Source: Paraprevotella clara YIT 11840 | Lineage (GTDB): Bacteria; Bacteroidota; Bacteroidia; Bacteroidales; Bacteroidaceae | Assembly (NCBI RefSeq): GCF_000233955.1 | Contig: NZ_JH376591.1 | Location: 124,001-188,000 of the forward strand | Length of the DNA: 64,000 nucleotides | Direction: 5' to 3' | Part shown: piece after piece, positions 54,022 to 62,989 of the stretch | Numbering within the stretch: position 1 is the first letter of the stretch | Layout: each line of letters begins with the position of its first letter | Notes under the pieces: model-generated | The model's input: the letters and a program-made list of their open reading frames with translations, nothing else | Databases searched by the model: none | Told to the model about the DNA's origin: nothing | Program-made: the position numbers and the translations under genes

Positions 54022-55284
54022 TTATCTTTTCTCGGATGCACGTTTGTAAACGGCTATATATTTGGAGGCCACGTTGGTCTCGCCGTAGTTCGCCAAGGCC
54101 GAGTGTACGGCGTGGGCGGACAATTCCTCCCGCGAGGCGGTTTCCAGTATGAAACGTATGCCTTCGGCCAGGTCTTCGGCGTTCCGTGCTTCGGCCAGAT
54201 AACCGTTTTTACGGTGGTCTATCATTTCCGGTATGCCTCCGACGTTGAATCCTACGCAAGGAACCCCGCAGGACAGGGCCTCCACGATGGTATTGGGCAG
54301 GTTGTCCTCCAGCGAAGGCGTGACGTATGCGTCCACCGCATTATATAGGCGTGCCATTTGTTTTTCGTCGCTTACGTAGTCGATGGCATAGACCGGGAAT
54401 GGGAAGAGCGCACGAATTTGGTCGGCACGGTTGCCGACTACCACGATACCGATGCGTGTGGCCAAATCGGGATGCTTTTCTTTCAATATGCGGCAGGCTT
54501 CCATCAGATAATCTATGCCTTTGCGCGGGTCGGTGGCCTTGAGCGAACCGAAAAGCAGCAGCTTCTTGTCGATGGGCAGGTTGCATTGTAGGCGCACCTT
54601 GACCTGTTCGGCCGGGTGGAAAATGTTAGCGTTGATGGTATTGGGGATAGAGGTCACCTCCTGCCCGACCAGAAGCGCACTTTGGCGTGCCAGGCCTTCC
54701 AACCATCGGCTGCAAGCCACGAAAATGATATGTGCTCCGCGCAACATTTGCTGTTTTCGCCGGAACACCTTGGCCGACAGGTCATGCGTGCCGCCTCCGT
54801 GCAGAAGCAGGGGGCAGTGGTGGCACTCGGTTTGGTATTTCGTGCACTCTCCGCTGTAGTGGCAGATGCCGGTAAACGGCCATTGGTCGTGCATCGTCCA
54901 CACGATCGGTTTTCCGCTGTCTATGATGCGGCGTATGTCTTTCAGGGAAAGGAAGCCTTGGTTTACCCAATGCAGGTGGATGACATCGGCTTCTTTGAAT
55001 TCCGGTAATGGGGTGATGTCCGTACCGGTGTTGGCCAGGTCCACTTGAAACAGGTTGTGCTTCTTGAACCGGTTGGCTTTCCAGATACAGACGCGTTCCC
55101 ATACGAATTTGGCTTTCAGCAGGGGAGACTGGGGCAGGCTGGCCACCGTGATTTGGTCCGTCCGTTTGTCGCGCACCAGCATTTTGGCTTTGACCCCGTT
55201 GTTTTTCAGGGCTTCCATGAGACGGTTGGCTGCGATGGCCGCCCCTCCTATGTTTTCGGATGTATTGATAATGAGGACTCTCAT
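54022..55284 (-). CDS. Glycosyltransferase family 4
   Basis: This 420-residue GT-B transferase has an N-terminal domain (MRVLIINTSENIGGAAIAANRL), a C-terminal donor site (LLLFGSLKATDPRKGIDYL) and the retaining-GT4 signature PSLEDNLPNTIVEALSCGVP. It carries a Cys/His cluster in the N-terminal domain (HYSGECTKYQTECHHCP, four cysteines counting the one just before), placed after TMHDQWPFTG. This cluster is seen in a subset of surface-glycan GT4 enzymes and could bind a metal. It sits upstream of the GT2 gene and 84 bases downstream of the 55369-56280 gene. Confidence 0.93.
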   Translation of the reverse strand: MRVLIINTSENIGGAAIAANRLMEALKNNGVKAKMLVRDKRTDQITVASLPQSPLLKAKFVWERVCIWKANRFKKHNLFQVDLANTGTDITPLPEFKEADVIHLHWVNQGFLSLKDIRRIIDSGKPIVWTMHDQWPFTGICHYSGECTKYQTECHHCPLLLHGGGTHDLSAKVFRRKQQMLRGAHIIFVACSRWLEGLARQSALLVGQEVTSIPNTINANIFHPAEQVKVRLQCNLPIDKKLLLFGSLKATDPRKGIDYLMEACRILKEKHPDLATRIGIVVVGNRADQIRALFPFPVYAIDYVSDEKQMARLYNAVDAYVTPSLEDNLPNTIVEALSCGVPCVGFNVGGIPEMIDHRKNGYLAEARNAEDLAEGIRFILETASREELSAHAVHSALANYGETNVASKYIAVYKRASEKR

Positions 55285-55368
55285 ACGTTTTTCAATCGTT
55301 TCTGCAAATTTAGGGATTATGGCTGATATATGTCATATAAATCTTATGATTCTTTTCGAGGCATGGAC

Positions 55369-56280
55369 TTATGCACCGAAGTCTCCCTTTAATGTCCGTT
55401 TTATTCGTCTTATGGCTTTGGCCATGAATGAATTGGTCTTGGCATAATAACGTGAGTAGGCTTTCCTTGCCTCGGCGCATTCTTCTATCGGTTCTATTTT
55501 TACCACCGGTAATGGCTCCATATAAAGCCCTGACCGGTATAGGTTTCCGCCACCGCAATTCGTTCCGCTACCGTCGAACCCGATGTTTTGTACAAGTGAT
55601 TTTCCCACATTGAGCGACAGGATGTCATTGAGAAAAAGAGAGGCATTCCATCTGATGGCCCAAGAATTATTCTTTCCTTCGGTTTGTCGGCGGAGCATGC
55701 GTGTATATCCGTATTTTCCGTTAAAGTCGAATGTGTAGGTCAGCTTCTTCCGTTTGAGCTCTTCCAATAAGGCTTTCCCGTCGGGATTAAAGAACTGCCA
55801 GGCGCGTTTCCAAGTGGCCCACCCCCAACTTCCGGTCCATTTGATAAGGAACGTGTCAGGCAAACTCGGGTCATTGGTAAAGTCGCAGGCTTGTATGTGT
55901 CCTACTTGGGGGACGTCAGCGTAAATATCCAGTGCGTCGTTCATGAACCGGAGGAAATGCGGAGCCACGACCAAGTCGTCTTCCAATACGATGACCCGTC
56001 CGTACCGGTTTACCATTGTGGTGACACCGTCTATGATGTTCCTTGCCAGTCCCCAATTCTGTTCACGTTCCGTGACGTGTACTTGCCGGAAACCTTTGGC
56101 TTCCCTTACGATGTGCCTCACTTCTTCCACGGCTGCGCAGTCGGCTTCCGAACGTGCGGCATCGGAGTAGACGAACAAGTCGCTGGCAGCGGCCAACGTG
56201 TTGCGCGACAAGGCCTCTAAGGCTTGCCGGGTGTGTGCGGGGCGGTTGTAGACGAATAATAATATCGGTGCTGTGTCCAT
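55369..56280 (-). CDS. Glycosyltransferase, GT-A fold (GNT-I-like/GT2-type)
   Basis: This is a 303-residue protein. It begins APILLFVYNRPAHTRQALEAL, continues with SEREQNWGL-type text (TEREQNWGLARNIIDG), and has the acidic metal site VLEDDLVVAPHFL followed by WTGSWGWATWKRAW, the usual marks of a small family of Bacteroidota sugar transferases related to GT13/GT2. The last 20 residues are very basic (AKAIRRIKRTLKGDFGA). The same basic tail recurs at the end of the small ORF at 57527-57667. A TATCTTTG on the minus strand (56310-56317) lies 30 bases upstream of the start. Confidence 0.86.
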   Translation of the reverse strand: MDTAPILLFVYNRPAHTRQALEALSRNTLAAASDLFVYSDAARSEADCAAVEEVRHIVREAKGFRQVHVTEREQNWGLARNIIDGVTTMVNRYGRVIVLEDDLVVAPHFLRFMNDALDIYADVPQVGHIQACDFTNDPSLPDTFLIKWTGSWGWATWKRAWQFFNPDGKALLEELKRKKLTYTFDFNGKYGYTRMLRRQTEGKNNSWAIRWNASLFLNDILSLNVGKSLVQNIGFDGSGTNCGGGNLYRSGLYMEPLPVVKIEPIEECAEARKAYSRYYAKTNSFMAKAIRRIKRTLKGDFGA

Positions 56281-56309
56281 GACTTAATCCTCCTGTGTTA
56301 GTCTGAAAA

Positions 56310-56317
56310 CAAAGATA
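56310..56317 (-). promoter_or_regulatory. Candidate -7 element upstream of the 55369-56280 transferase
   Basis: Minus-strand TATCTTTG matches TAnnTTTG, but no TTG is found about 20 bases further upstream. It lies in a 182-base gap to the preceding GT4 gene; nothing else was recognised in that gap. Confidence 0.35.
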
Positions 56318-56462
56318 AGGTTTTATTTTCGATTTCATGCCGTGCGGAGGCCGGATTTTTACCGATCGTGAGCCTTCGTTTTTGTGGTAAAGTGGCGGAC
56401 TGTCGTTTGCTGTTGCCTACCATGGCAATTTGGGAGGCAGGAAACATTGTGAATGTTATTCA

Positions 56463-57530
56463 TTAACCATACGTTTTTGCCATATTTTTTAATATCACAG
56501 ATAATTCGTAAGTATAATGTTCTAAATTAAATTCCCGTTCAGCCAGATTACGGCCGTTATGCCCCATCTGTCGGGCTTCTTCGGGGTGAGTGTATAAATA
56601 TGTAATGGCTTGTTTCCATCCTTCCACATCATTGTAGTCCACGTAGATTCCCACGCCTTCTTTCTCTATGTCCATTTCAAATTTGGGATTACGGGTGCAG
56701 ACTACGGGGAGGCCTAACGCAAAAGCCTCGACCAGAGTGGTCAGTCCGACGGTGTAAGGAAAGTCTTGGCAACAAATTACTACGAATCTTGAACGGCAAA
56801 CTTCCGTGGCTAGCATGTGGGGGAGAATACCCACCGTGAAATGTACCTGTATATTGGAATATGCCTTGTATGCTTTCAGCAGGGTTTGATATTCCGGATC
56901 CGGAGTGGTGAAGATTTCGACGGGAAGCCCTGTTTCGGCAAATGCCTTAAGCAATGTGGCGAAGTCACGATGTTCTTTGCCAGTCGTGATGAATGCCTTT
57001 TCCTGTTTCCCACTGCCTGTGGCAGGAAGATGTTGGCGTAGGTAGTCATAGAAGTCGATGTCGGCTCCCCAATGTATCAGGTGCAACCGGTCGGCAGTAA
57101 CCTTGCCCGATTGCAGGGAATCGTTTATCAAGGTTCGGCTGAAAAAGAACATTTGGTCAATACCTTTGTAGTAGAAGCGTGAAATCATGTTCTTTATTGG
57201 GTTGGGGTTGCGGACTACGGCTTGGTGATGCCAAATGGCGATAGGTTTGCGGAACAATCCCAAAGCGCGGCAAAATATAATAAGCTCTAAACCGTAAAAA
57301 GAAGTACCATATAGCAAATCGTATGTTTCCTTGCAACGTATAATTTCGAAGAAGTTGTAGAATGATAATTTGAGGCGGGATGAAAAACGGCGGAAAGGAT
57401 GGAGTATCGGCGTGATGCCATATTTGTTGAAATGGGTAAGTCCATACAGGATATGTCCGGGGTGCAAATGCTTCTCCCATTCCTTCAATGCTTCCTCTAT
57501 GGGACGTGTGTGGTAATAATAGATCTTCAT
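56463..57530 (-). CDS. Glycosyltransferase family 4
   Basis: This 355-residue GT-B transferase has a C-terminal half with the family layout: EKAFITTGKEHRDFATLLKAF, then VGLTTLVEAFALGLPVVC, in place of the more usual EGFGLxxxEA motif. The N-terminal half is lineage-specific (KIYYYHTRPIEEAL). Its ATG overlaps the stop codon of the 46-codon ORF upstream (ATGA), so the two are likely translated together. Its product probably belongs to the same surface glycan as the three transferases downstream. Confidence 0.88.
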   Translation of the reverse strand: MKIYYYHTRPIEEALKEWEKHLHPGHILYGLTHFNKYGITPILHPFRRFSSRLKLSFYNFFEIIRCKETYDLLYGTSFYGLELIIFCRALGLFRKPIAIWHHQAVVRNPNPIKNMISRFYYKGIDQMFFFSRTLINDSLQSGKVTADRLHLIHWGADIDFYDYLRQHLPATGSGKQEKAFITTGKEHRDFATLLKAFAETGLPVEIFTTPDPEYQTLLKAYKAYSNIQVHFTVGILPHMLATEVCRSRFVVICCQDFPYTVGLTTLVEAFALGLPVVCTRNPKFEMDIEKEGVGIYVDYNDVEGWKQAITYLYTHPEEARQMGHNGRNLAEREFNLEHYTYELSVILKNMAKTYG

Positions 57531-57667
57531 GTTCCGAAATCCCCTTTCAATGTGCGTTTGATTCTACGTATGGCCTTTGCCATAAACTGTATTATACAGA
57601 TTCCCGTTTCCAAATAGATTCGTTGCTGCCAAGACCGTTGTTTTTTGTACAAAGAAGTGCCTCGCAT
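57527..57667 (-). CDS. 46-residue leader ORF whose C-terminus matches that of the 55369-56280 glycosyltransferase
   Basis: This short open frame is the first after the promoter at 57715-57745. It starts with ATG at 57667 (MRGTSLYKKQRSWQQRIYL) and ends FMAKAIRRIKRTLKGDFGT before a TGA that overlaps the next gene's ATG. The last 19 residues differ from the C-terminus of the 55369-56280 protein only at the final residue (T for A). It could be the surviving end of a deleted glycosyltransferase gene with a fused N-terminus, or a small protein in its own right. The N-terminal half is not recognised. Confidence 0.55.
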   Translation of the reverse strand: MRGTSLYKKQRSWQQRIYLETGICIIQFMAKAIRRIKRTLKGDFGT

Positions 57668-57714
57668 CACTGTCTGCTGCTAATGTATTTGCAGTCAACG
57701 ATTATAAGAGTTTA

Positions 57715-57745
57715 CAAAAATAAATAAAATCTCTTGTTGCGACAA
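57715..57745 (-). promoter_or_regulatory. Consensus Bacteroidota promoter of the minus-strand glycosyltransferase group
   Basis: On the minus strand, TTG (57743-57745), a 20-base spacer and TATTTTTG (57715-57722) match the -33/-7 consensus. Predicted transcription start is near 57708, about 40 bases before the leader ORF ATG. It is divergent from the Rpn promoter at 57834-57862. Confidence 0.75.
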
Positions 57746-57833
57746 GTTTCAGTTTGTCGGCATTAACATTCTTTGTCTTTTGTTGGTAATGGAAGCTTAA
57801 CAAAAATTATGTGTTCGTTTCCCGTTTTTATGC

Positions 57834-57862
57834 TTGGAAGATAGGATATTTCTTTATCTTTG
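57834..57862 (+). promoter_or_regulatory. Promoter of the Rpn-family gene
   Basis: TTG (57834-57836), an 18-base spacer and TATCTTTG (57855-57862) fit the Bacteroidota consensus apart from a slightly short spacer. The predicted start near 57869 leaves a leader of only about 15 bases before the ATG at 57884. Confidence 0.6.
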
Positions 57863-57883
57863 TGAAAGTTAAAACATGGTGTT

Positions 57884-58720
57884 ATGGGCAGGTTCATCAA
57901 TCCTTTCACAGACGTGGGCTTCAAGCGGATTTTCGGTCAGTCCGTCCATAAAGACTTATTGATAGACTTCCTGAACAATCTGTTGGAAGGCGAGAAGCAA
58001 ATAAAGGACATCAGTTTCTTAGACAAGGAGCTGTTGCCGGAATTCCAAGGAGACCGTGGTACGATTTACGACATTTATTGCACGACGGAGTCGGGCGAGG
58101 AGTTCATCGTTGAGATGCAGAACTGCGAGCAGGCTTATATCCGTGAGCGTGCGATTTATTATTTGTGTCGTGCGATGTCGCGGCAGGGCGAACGCGGTGC
58201 GAATTGGAAATTCAATTTAAAAGCCGTTTACGGTATTTTTTTCCTGAATTTCGAGATGAAGGATTCCGAGGGCAATTTCCGTACGGACGTGGTGCTGTCG
58301 GATCGTGACACGCACGTGCCGTTTTCCGATAAGCTCCGTTTCGTGTTCCTGCAGTTGCCTTGTTTTAAGAAGGAGGAATCGGAGTGTGAGAATGACTTTG
58401 AACGTTGGATATATGTATTGAAAAATATGGAGACATTGCAGAGGTTGCCTTTCAAGGCTCGTAAGTCTGTGTTCGAGAAGTTGGAGCAGATAGTGGACAT
58501 CGCGTCTTTGTCGAAAGAAGAGCGTATGAAATACGACGAAAGCATCAAGGTGTACCGTGACCAGTTGGCCACGTTGGATTTCGCCGAACAGAAAGGTCGT
58601 GCAGAAGGTTTTGTGGAAGGAACGTTGGACGTAGCTCGGAGGATGAAAGCGATGTTGATTCCGGTAGAGACGATAAGCCTTGCCACAGGCTTGTCCTTGG
58701 ACGAGATTGCCGGGTTGTGA
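57884..58720 (+). CDS. Rpn-family recombination-promoting nuclease/putative transposase (PD-(D/E)XK)
   Basis: This 278-residue protein of the Rpn/YhgA-like family is common in Bacteroidota. The start INPFTDVGFKRIFGQ is diagnostic. The nuclease core shows Asp in YDIYCTTESGEEF and the ExQ motif VEMQNCEQAYI. The C-terminal helical part contains FAEQKGRAEGFVEGTL, the repeat-like region usual at the end of this family. Proteins of this type cut DNA and can promote RecA-independent recombination; most copies are of unknown physiological role. It stands alone between two minus-strand groups and may be a mobile insertion, though no terminal repeats were seen. Confidence 0.93.
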   Translation: MGRFINPFTDVGFKRIFGQSVHKDLLIDFLNNLLEGEKQIKDISFLDKELLPEFQGDRGTIYDIYCTTESGEEFIVEMQNCEQAYIRERAIYYLCRAMSRQGERGANWKFNLKAVYGIFFLNFEMKDSEGNFRTDVVLSDRDTHVPFSDKLRFVFLQLPCFKKEESECENDFERWIYVLKNMETLQRLPFKARKSVFEKLEQIVDIASLSKEERMKYDESIKVYRDQLATLDFAEQKGRAEGFVEGTLDVARRMKAMLIPVETISLATGLSLDEIAGL

Positions 58721-59267
58721 TAGGATGAACTCATTCCGTTTTCATGACGTGAATATGGTTGTTCGGTTGATGGATATACCGTTTCAAAATGGTTTGAGCT
58801 CATTTTTTCGCACAAAAACAATAGGGTTCACCTTAATGGCTTGTTTTATAGTTTATTCGGTTGTGCACAATACCTCTTTGAGTGAAGGAGAGGTGAAGCT
58901 TTGGTGAAGGACGTTATAGAAGAAAGTTCACCGTAATTTATTGGTATACAAATAATATGAAGGATGCGAACCCTTTTCCGAGAAAACTTCTTGAAGGGTG
59001 GGCAGGGAAGTGTTATCCGCCCTTCCTCTGTTCTTTTTCTCGTTTGCCGCAAAATGAGAAATCGTTTACAGCCAAACGGAAAATCGTTCTGCTGTAGTTG
59101 TTGTAGTGTTTTTGGGAGTCTTTGGGGCCTGTCAACTGTGGATATTGTGTCTGTGTCGTACGGTTTCAGGTGGAGTCCTGATCTGTTCCGATAGAAACGA
59201 TAAGTATTGATATAGGGGCTTTGGATGAATTTTATAGGTTGTGACAGAAATGGTAGATAAACCGTTT
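58721..59267. other. 547-base gap after the Rpn gene
   Basis: I see no credible gene; the minus-strand open frame at 58846-59271 has no recognisable features and a basic, low-complexity translation. A weak hairpin (GAAGGGTGG with CCGCCCTTC, 58993-59025, 15-base loop) followed by CTCTGTTCTTTTTC could end transcription in either direction. Confidence 0.4.
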
Positions 59268-60383
59268 TCATTTGTCTTTCAATAGATAAAATACATCTTG
59301 AATAGCGTCTTTTAATGCTTCAAGATATCCTCTTCCGAATTTCAGATCAGGTTCCATATAGTTCCCTTCAGCCCATTCATTCCAGGATTTGAGGAATACA
59401 ATACGATCTTCTCTTGTTTTATGTGATATGTTGTTGAATGATTTTATAATGTGTTTTTTAAATTTTTCAGGGGTTGAGTTGATGAGGATATGTCCGGAGC
59501 GGCCCGATCGGGGAGAGTGATCCCAATTAGGAATGAGAGTAGGATAACAGTCGTTAGCTTGTTCCTCAGGTCCTTGAAAGTATTGAGAGGCACGGCTATA
59601 TTCAATACGACGTCCTTTTTTTAATGCAATACGTTGGAACTTGGCATTTATGCGCTCCCACAAAGAAAAATCCTTTTTGAATACATCAAATAGCCTTATT
59701 AAAACGTTAGCATCAAATCCCCATTGGCGAAACATAGCCAAATCTTCAATTTTAGAGGTATGTCCTACAAAGTGAATGCGGAAACCGTGTTGGGAGGCAA
59801 GCTTTTGCCACAGTTCGATAAAGTGGGGAGGATTGGGGATTTCTTTAGGAGAGTAGACTACAAATATTGGATTTCCGTGTATGCGAATATATCTTGGGTC
59901 TTGGAAAGCGGGTAACACAGCATTGAAATGTGCAATGTAGTCTTCATCCCCGGGATAGAGTTGTTCCATTAACATTTTATGTCCCCCATCTTTGTTGAAT
60001 TGTTTGTCCTCCCAACTGTGATTGGCCCATGCCAAACAAAAGGGAAAATCCGGTTTCCCGCTATTTAGCACTTCATTGAATGGTCTTTGTAATAGTTGCT
60101 TGCCATTTCCAAACCAATAATGCCAGTAACAGAAACCTTCTATGCCATATTCACGTGCCATATCGGCTTGGGCTTGACGTGTTTCCGGCAAACGAAGGTC
60201 ATAGTAGCCTAAATCTGCCGGCACACGTGGCTGGTAATGTCCTTTGAATAAAGGTTTGGCTTTGCCCACGTTGGTCCATTCCGTGAATCCTTTGCCCCAC
60301 CATCTGTCGTTTTCCGGGGTGGGATGGAACTGCGGCAGATAAAAGGCGATAACCCTTACTTTTTGATTATTGTTAGGTTTCAT
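59268..60383 (-). CDS. WbsX-like (GH99-like domain) surface polysaccharide protein
   Basis: This 371-residue protein of the WbsX family has a GH99-like barrel and is found in O-antigen and capsule clusters. The signatures are VIAFYLPQFHPTPENDRWWGKGFTEWTNV, shown here only through its parts FYLPQFHP and GKGFTEW, then GFCYWHYWFGNGK, FPFCLAWANHSW and SWNEWAEGNYMEPD near the end. Its exact reaction is not established; it is usually annotated as a glycan-processing or transferase protein. Its start overlaps the end of the acetyltransferase gene by 11 bases. It is the last gene of the three-gene operon that starts at 62021. Confidence 0.9.
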   Translation of the reverse strand: MKPNNNQKVRVIAFYLPQFHPTPENDRWWGKGFTEWTNVGKAKPLFKGHYQPRVPADLGYYDLRLPETRQAQADMAREYGIEGFCYWHYWFGNGKQLLQRPFNEVLNSGKPDFPFCLAWANHSWEDKQFNKDGGHKMLMEQLYPGDEDYIAHFNAVLPAFQDPRYIRIHGNPIFVVYSPKEIPNPPHFIELWQKLASQHGFRIHFVGHTSKIEDLAMFRQWGFDANVLIRLFDVFKKDFSLWERINAKFQRIALKKGRRIEYSRASQYFQGPEEQANDCYPTLIPNWDHSPRSGRSGHILINSTPEKFKKHIIKSFNNISHKTREDRIVFLKSWNEWAEGNYMEPDLKFGRGYLEALKDAIQDVFYLLKDK

Positions 60384-61035
60384 GTTGAAGTAATTTTATG
60401 ATACGTAATGCGTCCTCTGTGGTCTTTAGCGGACGATATAACTCATCTAAAAGCGTTGTTATTTGCGTTGGGTGCAAATCATTTAAATAGACATCCTTGA
60501 TAATTGGAATTATTTCTTCGGGCACTCGGTAACGGATGATTCGGGCCGGGTTGCCTCCAGCAATTGCATAGGGAGGAATGTCGGATGTCACAATGGCTCC
60601 GGCTGCTATGATACTTCCTTTGCCAATCGTAACACCGGATAGTATTGTTGCTCCGTAGCCAATCCAAACTTCATCCTCAACTATGATAGGACCTTTACTA
60701 CGGCTGTCTGTCTGGCAGTGTTTGCCTTCAAGGGTTGAGCGTATGGGATAAGTGAATAGCGTTTCGGTCTGATGGTTACCGCTTAAAATGAAATGTACGT
60801 TTGAAGCTAATGATACATAGTTTCCTATTGTCAATTTCTCTATTGGAGGAAAATAGCTCAAGATATGCAACTCTCCGTATGTACCGTTGCCTACTTCAAC
60901 ACATTCCATGGGAAAGGTATTCATTGGTACGGTTTGGTTTTGCTTATTGCGTTTGCGCCATTCTTTTTTGAATTTAGTAAGTGCATAGGCGCGGGCAAAA
61001 CTTCGTAATACAGGTATTTTTGAGGCGAAATTCAT
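60373..61035 (-). CDS. Hexapeptide-repeat O-acetyltransferase (CatB/XAT-like)
   Basis: This 220-residue left-handed beta-helix acetyltransferase transfers acetyl from acetyl-CoA to a sugar hydroxyl or amino group. Hexapeptide coils run through KLTIGNYVSLASNVHFILSGN, seen in pieces such as IGNYVSLA, and IIVEDEVWIGYGATILSGVTIGKG. The catalytic His lies in GNHQTETLF. The closing signature is AGGNPARIIRYR. The ATG overlaps the GT8 stop (four bases) and the stop overlaps the WbsX start (11 bases), so the three are one transcript. Confidence 0.92.
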   Translation of the reverse strand: MNFASKIPVLRSFARAYALTKFKKEWRKRNKQNQTVPMNTFPMECVEVGNGTYGELHILSYFPPIEKLTIGNYVSLASNVHFILSGNHQTETLFTYPIRSTLEGKHCQTDSRSKGPIIVEDEVWIGYGATILSGVTIGKGSIIAAGAIVTSDIPPYAIAGGNPARIIRYRVPEEIIPIIKDVYLNDLHPTQITTLLDELYRPLKTTEDALRIIKLLQHET

Positions 61036-62021
61036 CTGTTGGTTATTCTTTTATAAGTTTTTCGTAAGAATCGTTTCAGGCTATATCGCTTAGTTCGCAT
61101 CAATAAATTCCGCGGTAACGATTTGAGGTATAATACCATTCCTCCCGGGGTGGATTTCATAGCCTTTATCCAGTCTTGCCGTCGGGTGAGCCGGAAACAA
61201 TTCCACGGTTTGTCGAAACCTGCATAATGAATTTGTACGGGATGTGCCAATCCTTTATTAAACTTGGCGAGTGCAGTGGCTTTGTCTCCTGCAAATTCGG
61301 TATTGCCTTGATAAAAATCTCTTTGGTTCATGTTTAACCGATAGAAGGAGATAGGCAAGCTATAATCGATCGGTAAATATTTGATGTAGGGCCAACAGGT
61401 TAAAATAATGCAGTCTTGTTCCGGCAAACGTAGTCGTGGATAGTTGTTGACATAAAAGTTGATAATTTCTTCTTGCTTATGGTCGTTGCGCAATTCTTTA
61501 AGGTTGATGAGTAAGAATCCTGCAGCAATTTCATGTTCAAGTATTTCCATTTCCGTCGTACTGAAGTCTTTCCGGTAGTAAGGCATACGACTGTTTTCCA
61601 CTGGTCCGACACCGGCATAATAAAATTTTTCGTTCGGGAACATGAAAAATACGGGAGAGAAATCACCGGTAAAAACTACGTCTACGTCCGAACATATAAT
61701 CCTGTCATATTGCGGAAGGACGTCTGTTGCAATAAGTTTATAGAAAATTTCTTTGGAGTAATGTGCTTTAGTCCCGAAATTTTTGATTTTTTCATTGTAT
61801 TGTGTGACATCGATGAAGTGTAATTCGGTATGTGTAAATTCTTTTAGGCTGTTCCGTAAAGATTGCTGGGCTTTTGGGGACAAAGTTGTATGGAATACAT
61901 ATAATTCATACCAATATTGCCGTGAGGCATGTTTCATCATGGAGTGAATGGCAACCTTTGCTGCTAACAAGTAATTAGCGTCAAAAGTAAAGAACACAGG
62001 TATTTTTTGCATATTGTCCAT
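61032..62021 (-). CDS. Glycosyltransferase family 8
   Basis: This 329-residue retaining GT8 transferase starts with PVFFTFDANYLLAAKVAIHSM, holds the metal-binding DxD in IICSDVDVVF, contains HEIAAGFLLINL and PEQDCIIL, and has IHYAGFDKPW, the C-terminal His motif of the family. Basic residues fill the last 30 positions. It is the first gene of a tightly packed operon with acetyltransferase and WbsX genes, and a consensus promoter lies 82 bases upstream. Confidence 0.94.
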   Translation of the reverse strand: MDNMQKIPVFFTFDANYLLAAKVAIHSMMKHASRQYWYELYVFHTTLSPKAQQSLRNSLKEFTHTELHFIDVTQYNEKIKNFGTKAHYSKEIFYKLIATDVLPQYDRIICSDVDVVFTGDFSPVFFMFPNEKFYYAGVGPVENSRMPYYRKDFSTTEMEILEHEIAAGFLLINLKELRNDHKQEEIINFYVNNYPRLRLPEQDCIILTCWPYIKYLPIDYSLPISFYRLNMNQRDFYQGNTEFAGDKATALAKFNKGLAHPVQIHYAGFDKPWNCFRLTRRQDWIKAMKSTPGGMVLYLKSLPRNLLMRTKRYSLKRFLRKTYKRITNR

Positions 62022-62102
62022 TTGTGGAATTATTAGAAAAAACGGATAATACTTTGTTCCATTTTATGTTTTGTCCTTTTGTTATTAGGATTCATTCTTT
62101 TG

Positions 62103-62133
62103 CAAAAATATGGAAACTTTTTTGTCTTCCCAA
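62103..62133 (-). promoter_or_regulatory. Consensus promoter of the GT8-acetyltransferase-WbsX operon
   Basis: Minus-strand TTG (62131-62133), a 20-base spacer and TATTTTTG (62103-62110) match the Bacteroidota consensus exactly. Predicted start near 62096 gives a leader of about 75 bases. Confidence 0.75.
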
Positions 62134-62191
62134 GTTTTTGGAGTATCTTTTTTATATGATATACGTTTTTGTAAGAAACGAACCTAAGGTT

Positions 62192-62871
62192 TCATTTCTG
62201 TTTTTTATTCAACTGGGAGTTGTGCTCAGTTTCCGTATTGTAGAATTGTATATTATAATAAGTACAAATGAATGGAGAGAAAAAGCCACGAAGCGCAAAA
62301 ATAGACCCTTTACCCTTGTGAGGATGGGGATATATTTGTTTGCGATGTTTCATACAAACGAAACAAAGCCGTAAAAGATCCAAAGGGTTGTGGCTATTGA
62401 ATAGCTTAGTTATTTGGTGTAAGATGGGATGGTGTGTTGGAGATGTTTTTTCATAAATATTGTTGTAAAAACATTTGAAACTTTCCGTGTTTCTAAGTTT
62501 GAAGAAGTTATATGTTCCATATACATAAGGAGCTATAGGGGAATGTGGCTTATGCTTGGACAATTTTCTTCCGTTCCTATTTTCTTTGGGAACCAAATAT
62601 CATCTTGGTCGGATATTGCTATATAGTCTACTAATATATCATGAAAGTTTTGATTGCATCCTTTATTTCGTGTATTTCGGTGTACTTTGATGAATGGAAA
62701 TTTTGTAGCGTATTCTTGTAAAATGTTCATTGTACCGTCTGTGGAACAATCGTCGCAAACGATGATTTCATGGATAGGGTAGGTTTGCGCGAGGATGGAA
62801 TCCATTTGTTCGCGCAGGTATTTTTCTCTATTGTATGTACACATTACGACTGATACTGTCTTTTTTCCCAT
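62192..62871 (-). pseudogene. Broken glycosyltransferase family 2 gene
   Basis: From 62871 the frame encodes a normal GT2 start (SVVMCTYNREKYLREQMDSI, IVCDDCSTDGT, AISDQDDIWFPKK) and then stops after 112 residues at 62533. In the next frame, an open reading continues without break from the same point to 62192 with a plausible GT2-like C-terminus (NPLDLLRLCFVCMKHRKQIYP). Intact GT2 proteins are about 250-330 residues; the joined frames give only about 230, so a frameshift and an internal loss are both likely. A minus-strand TATTTTTG (62891-62898) lies just upstream. Confidence 0.6.
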
Positions 62872-62989
62872 AGGGCTTATTTGTCTGGGGCAAAAATATG
62901 AAATATTTTGTTTTTATGATGGTTTTGAATGCTTTTTATTTAGAAAATGTGTTTTTTTGAACATGTCTTGCAAAAAAATGAAATTTCAC

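Noticed and set aside
58846-59271. 141-codon minus-strand open frame in the gap after the Rpn gene
   Set aside because: There is no domain, signal peptide or good ribosome site, and its start overlaps the end of the WbsX-like gene.
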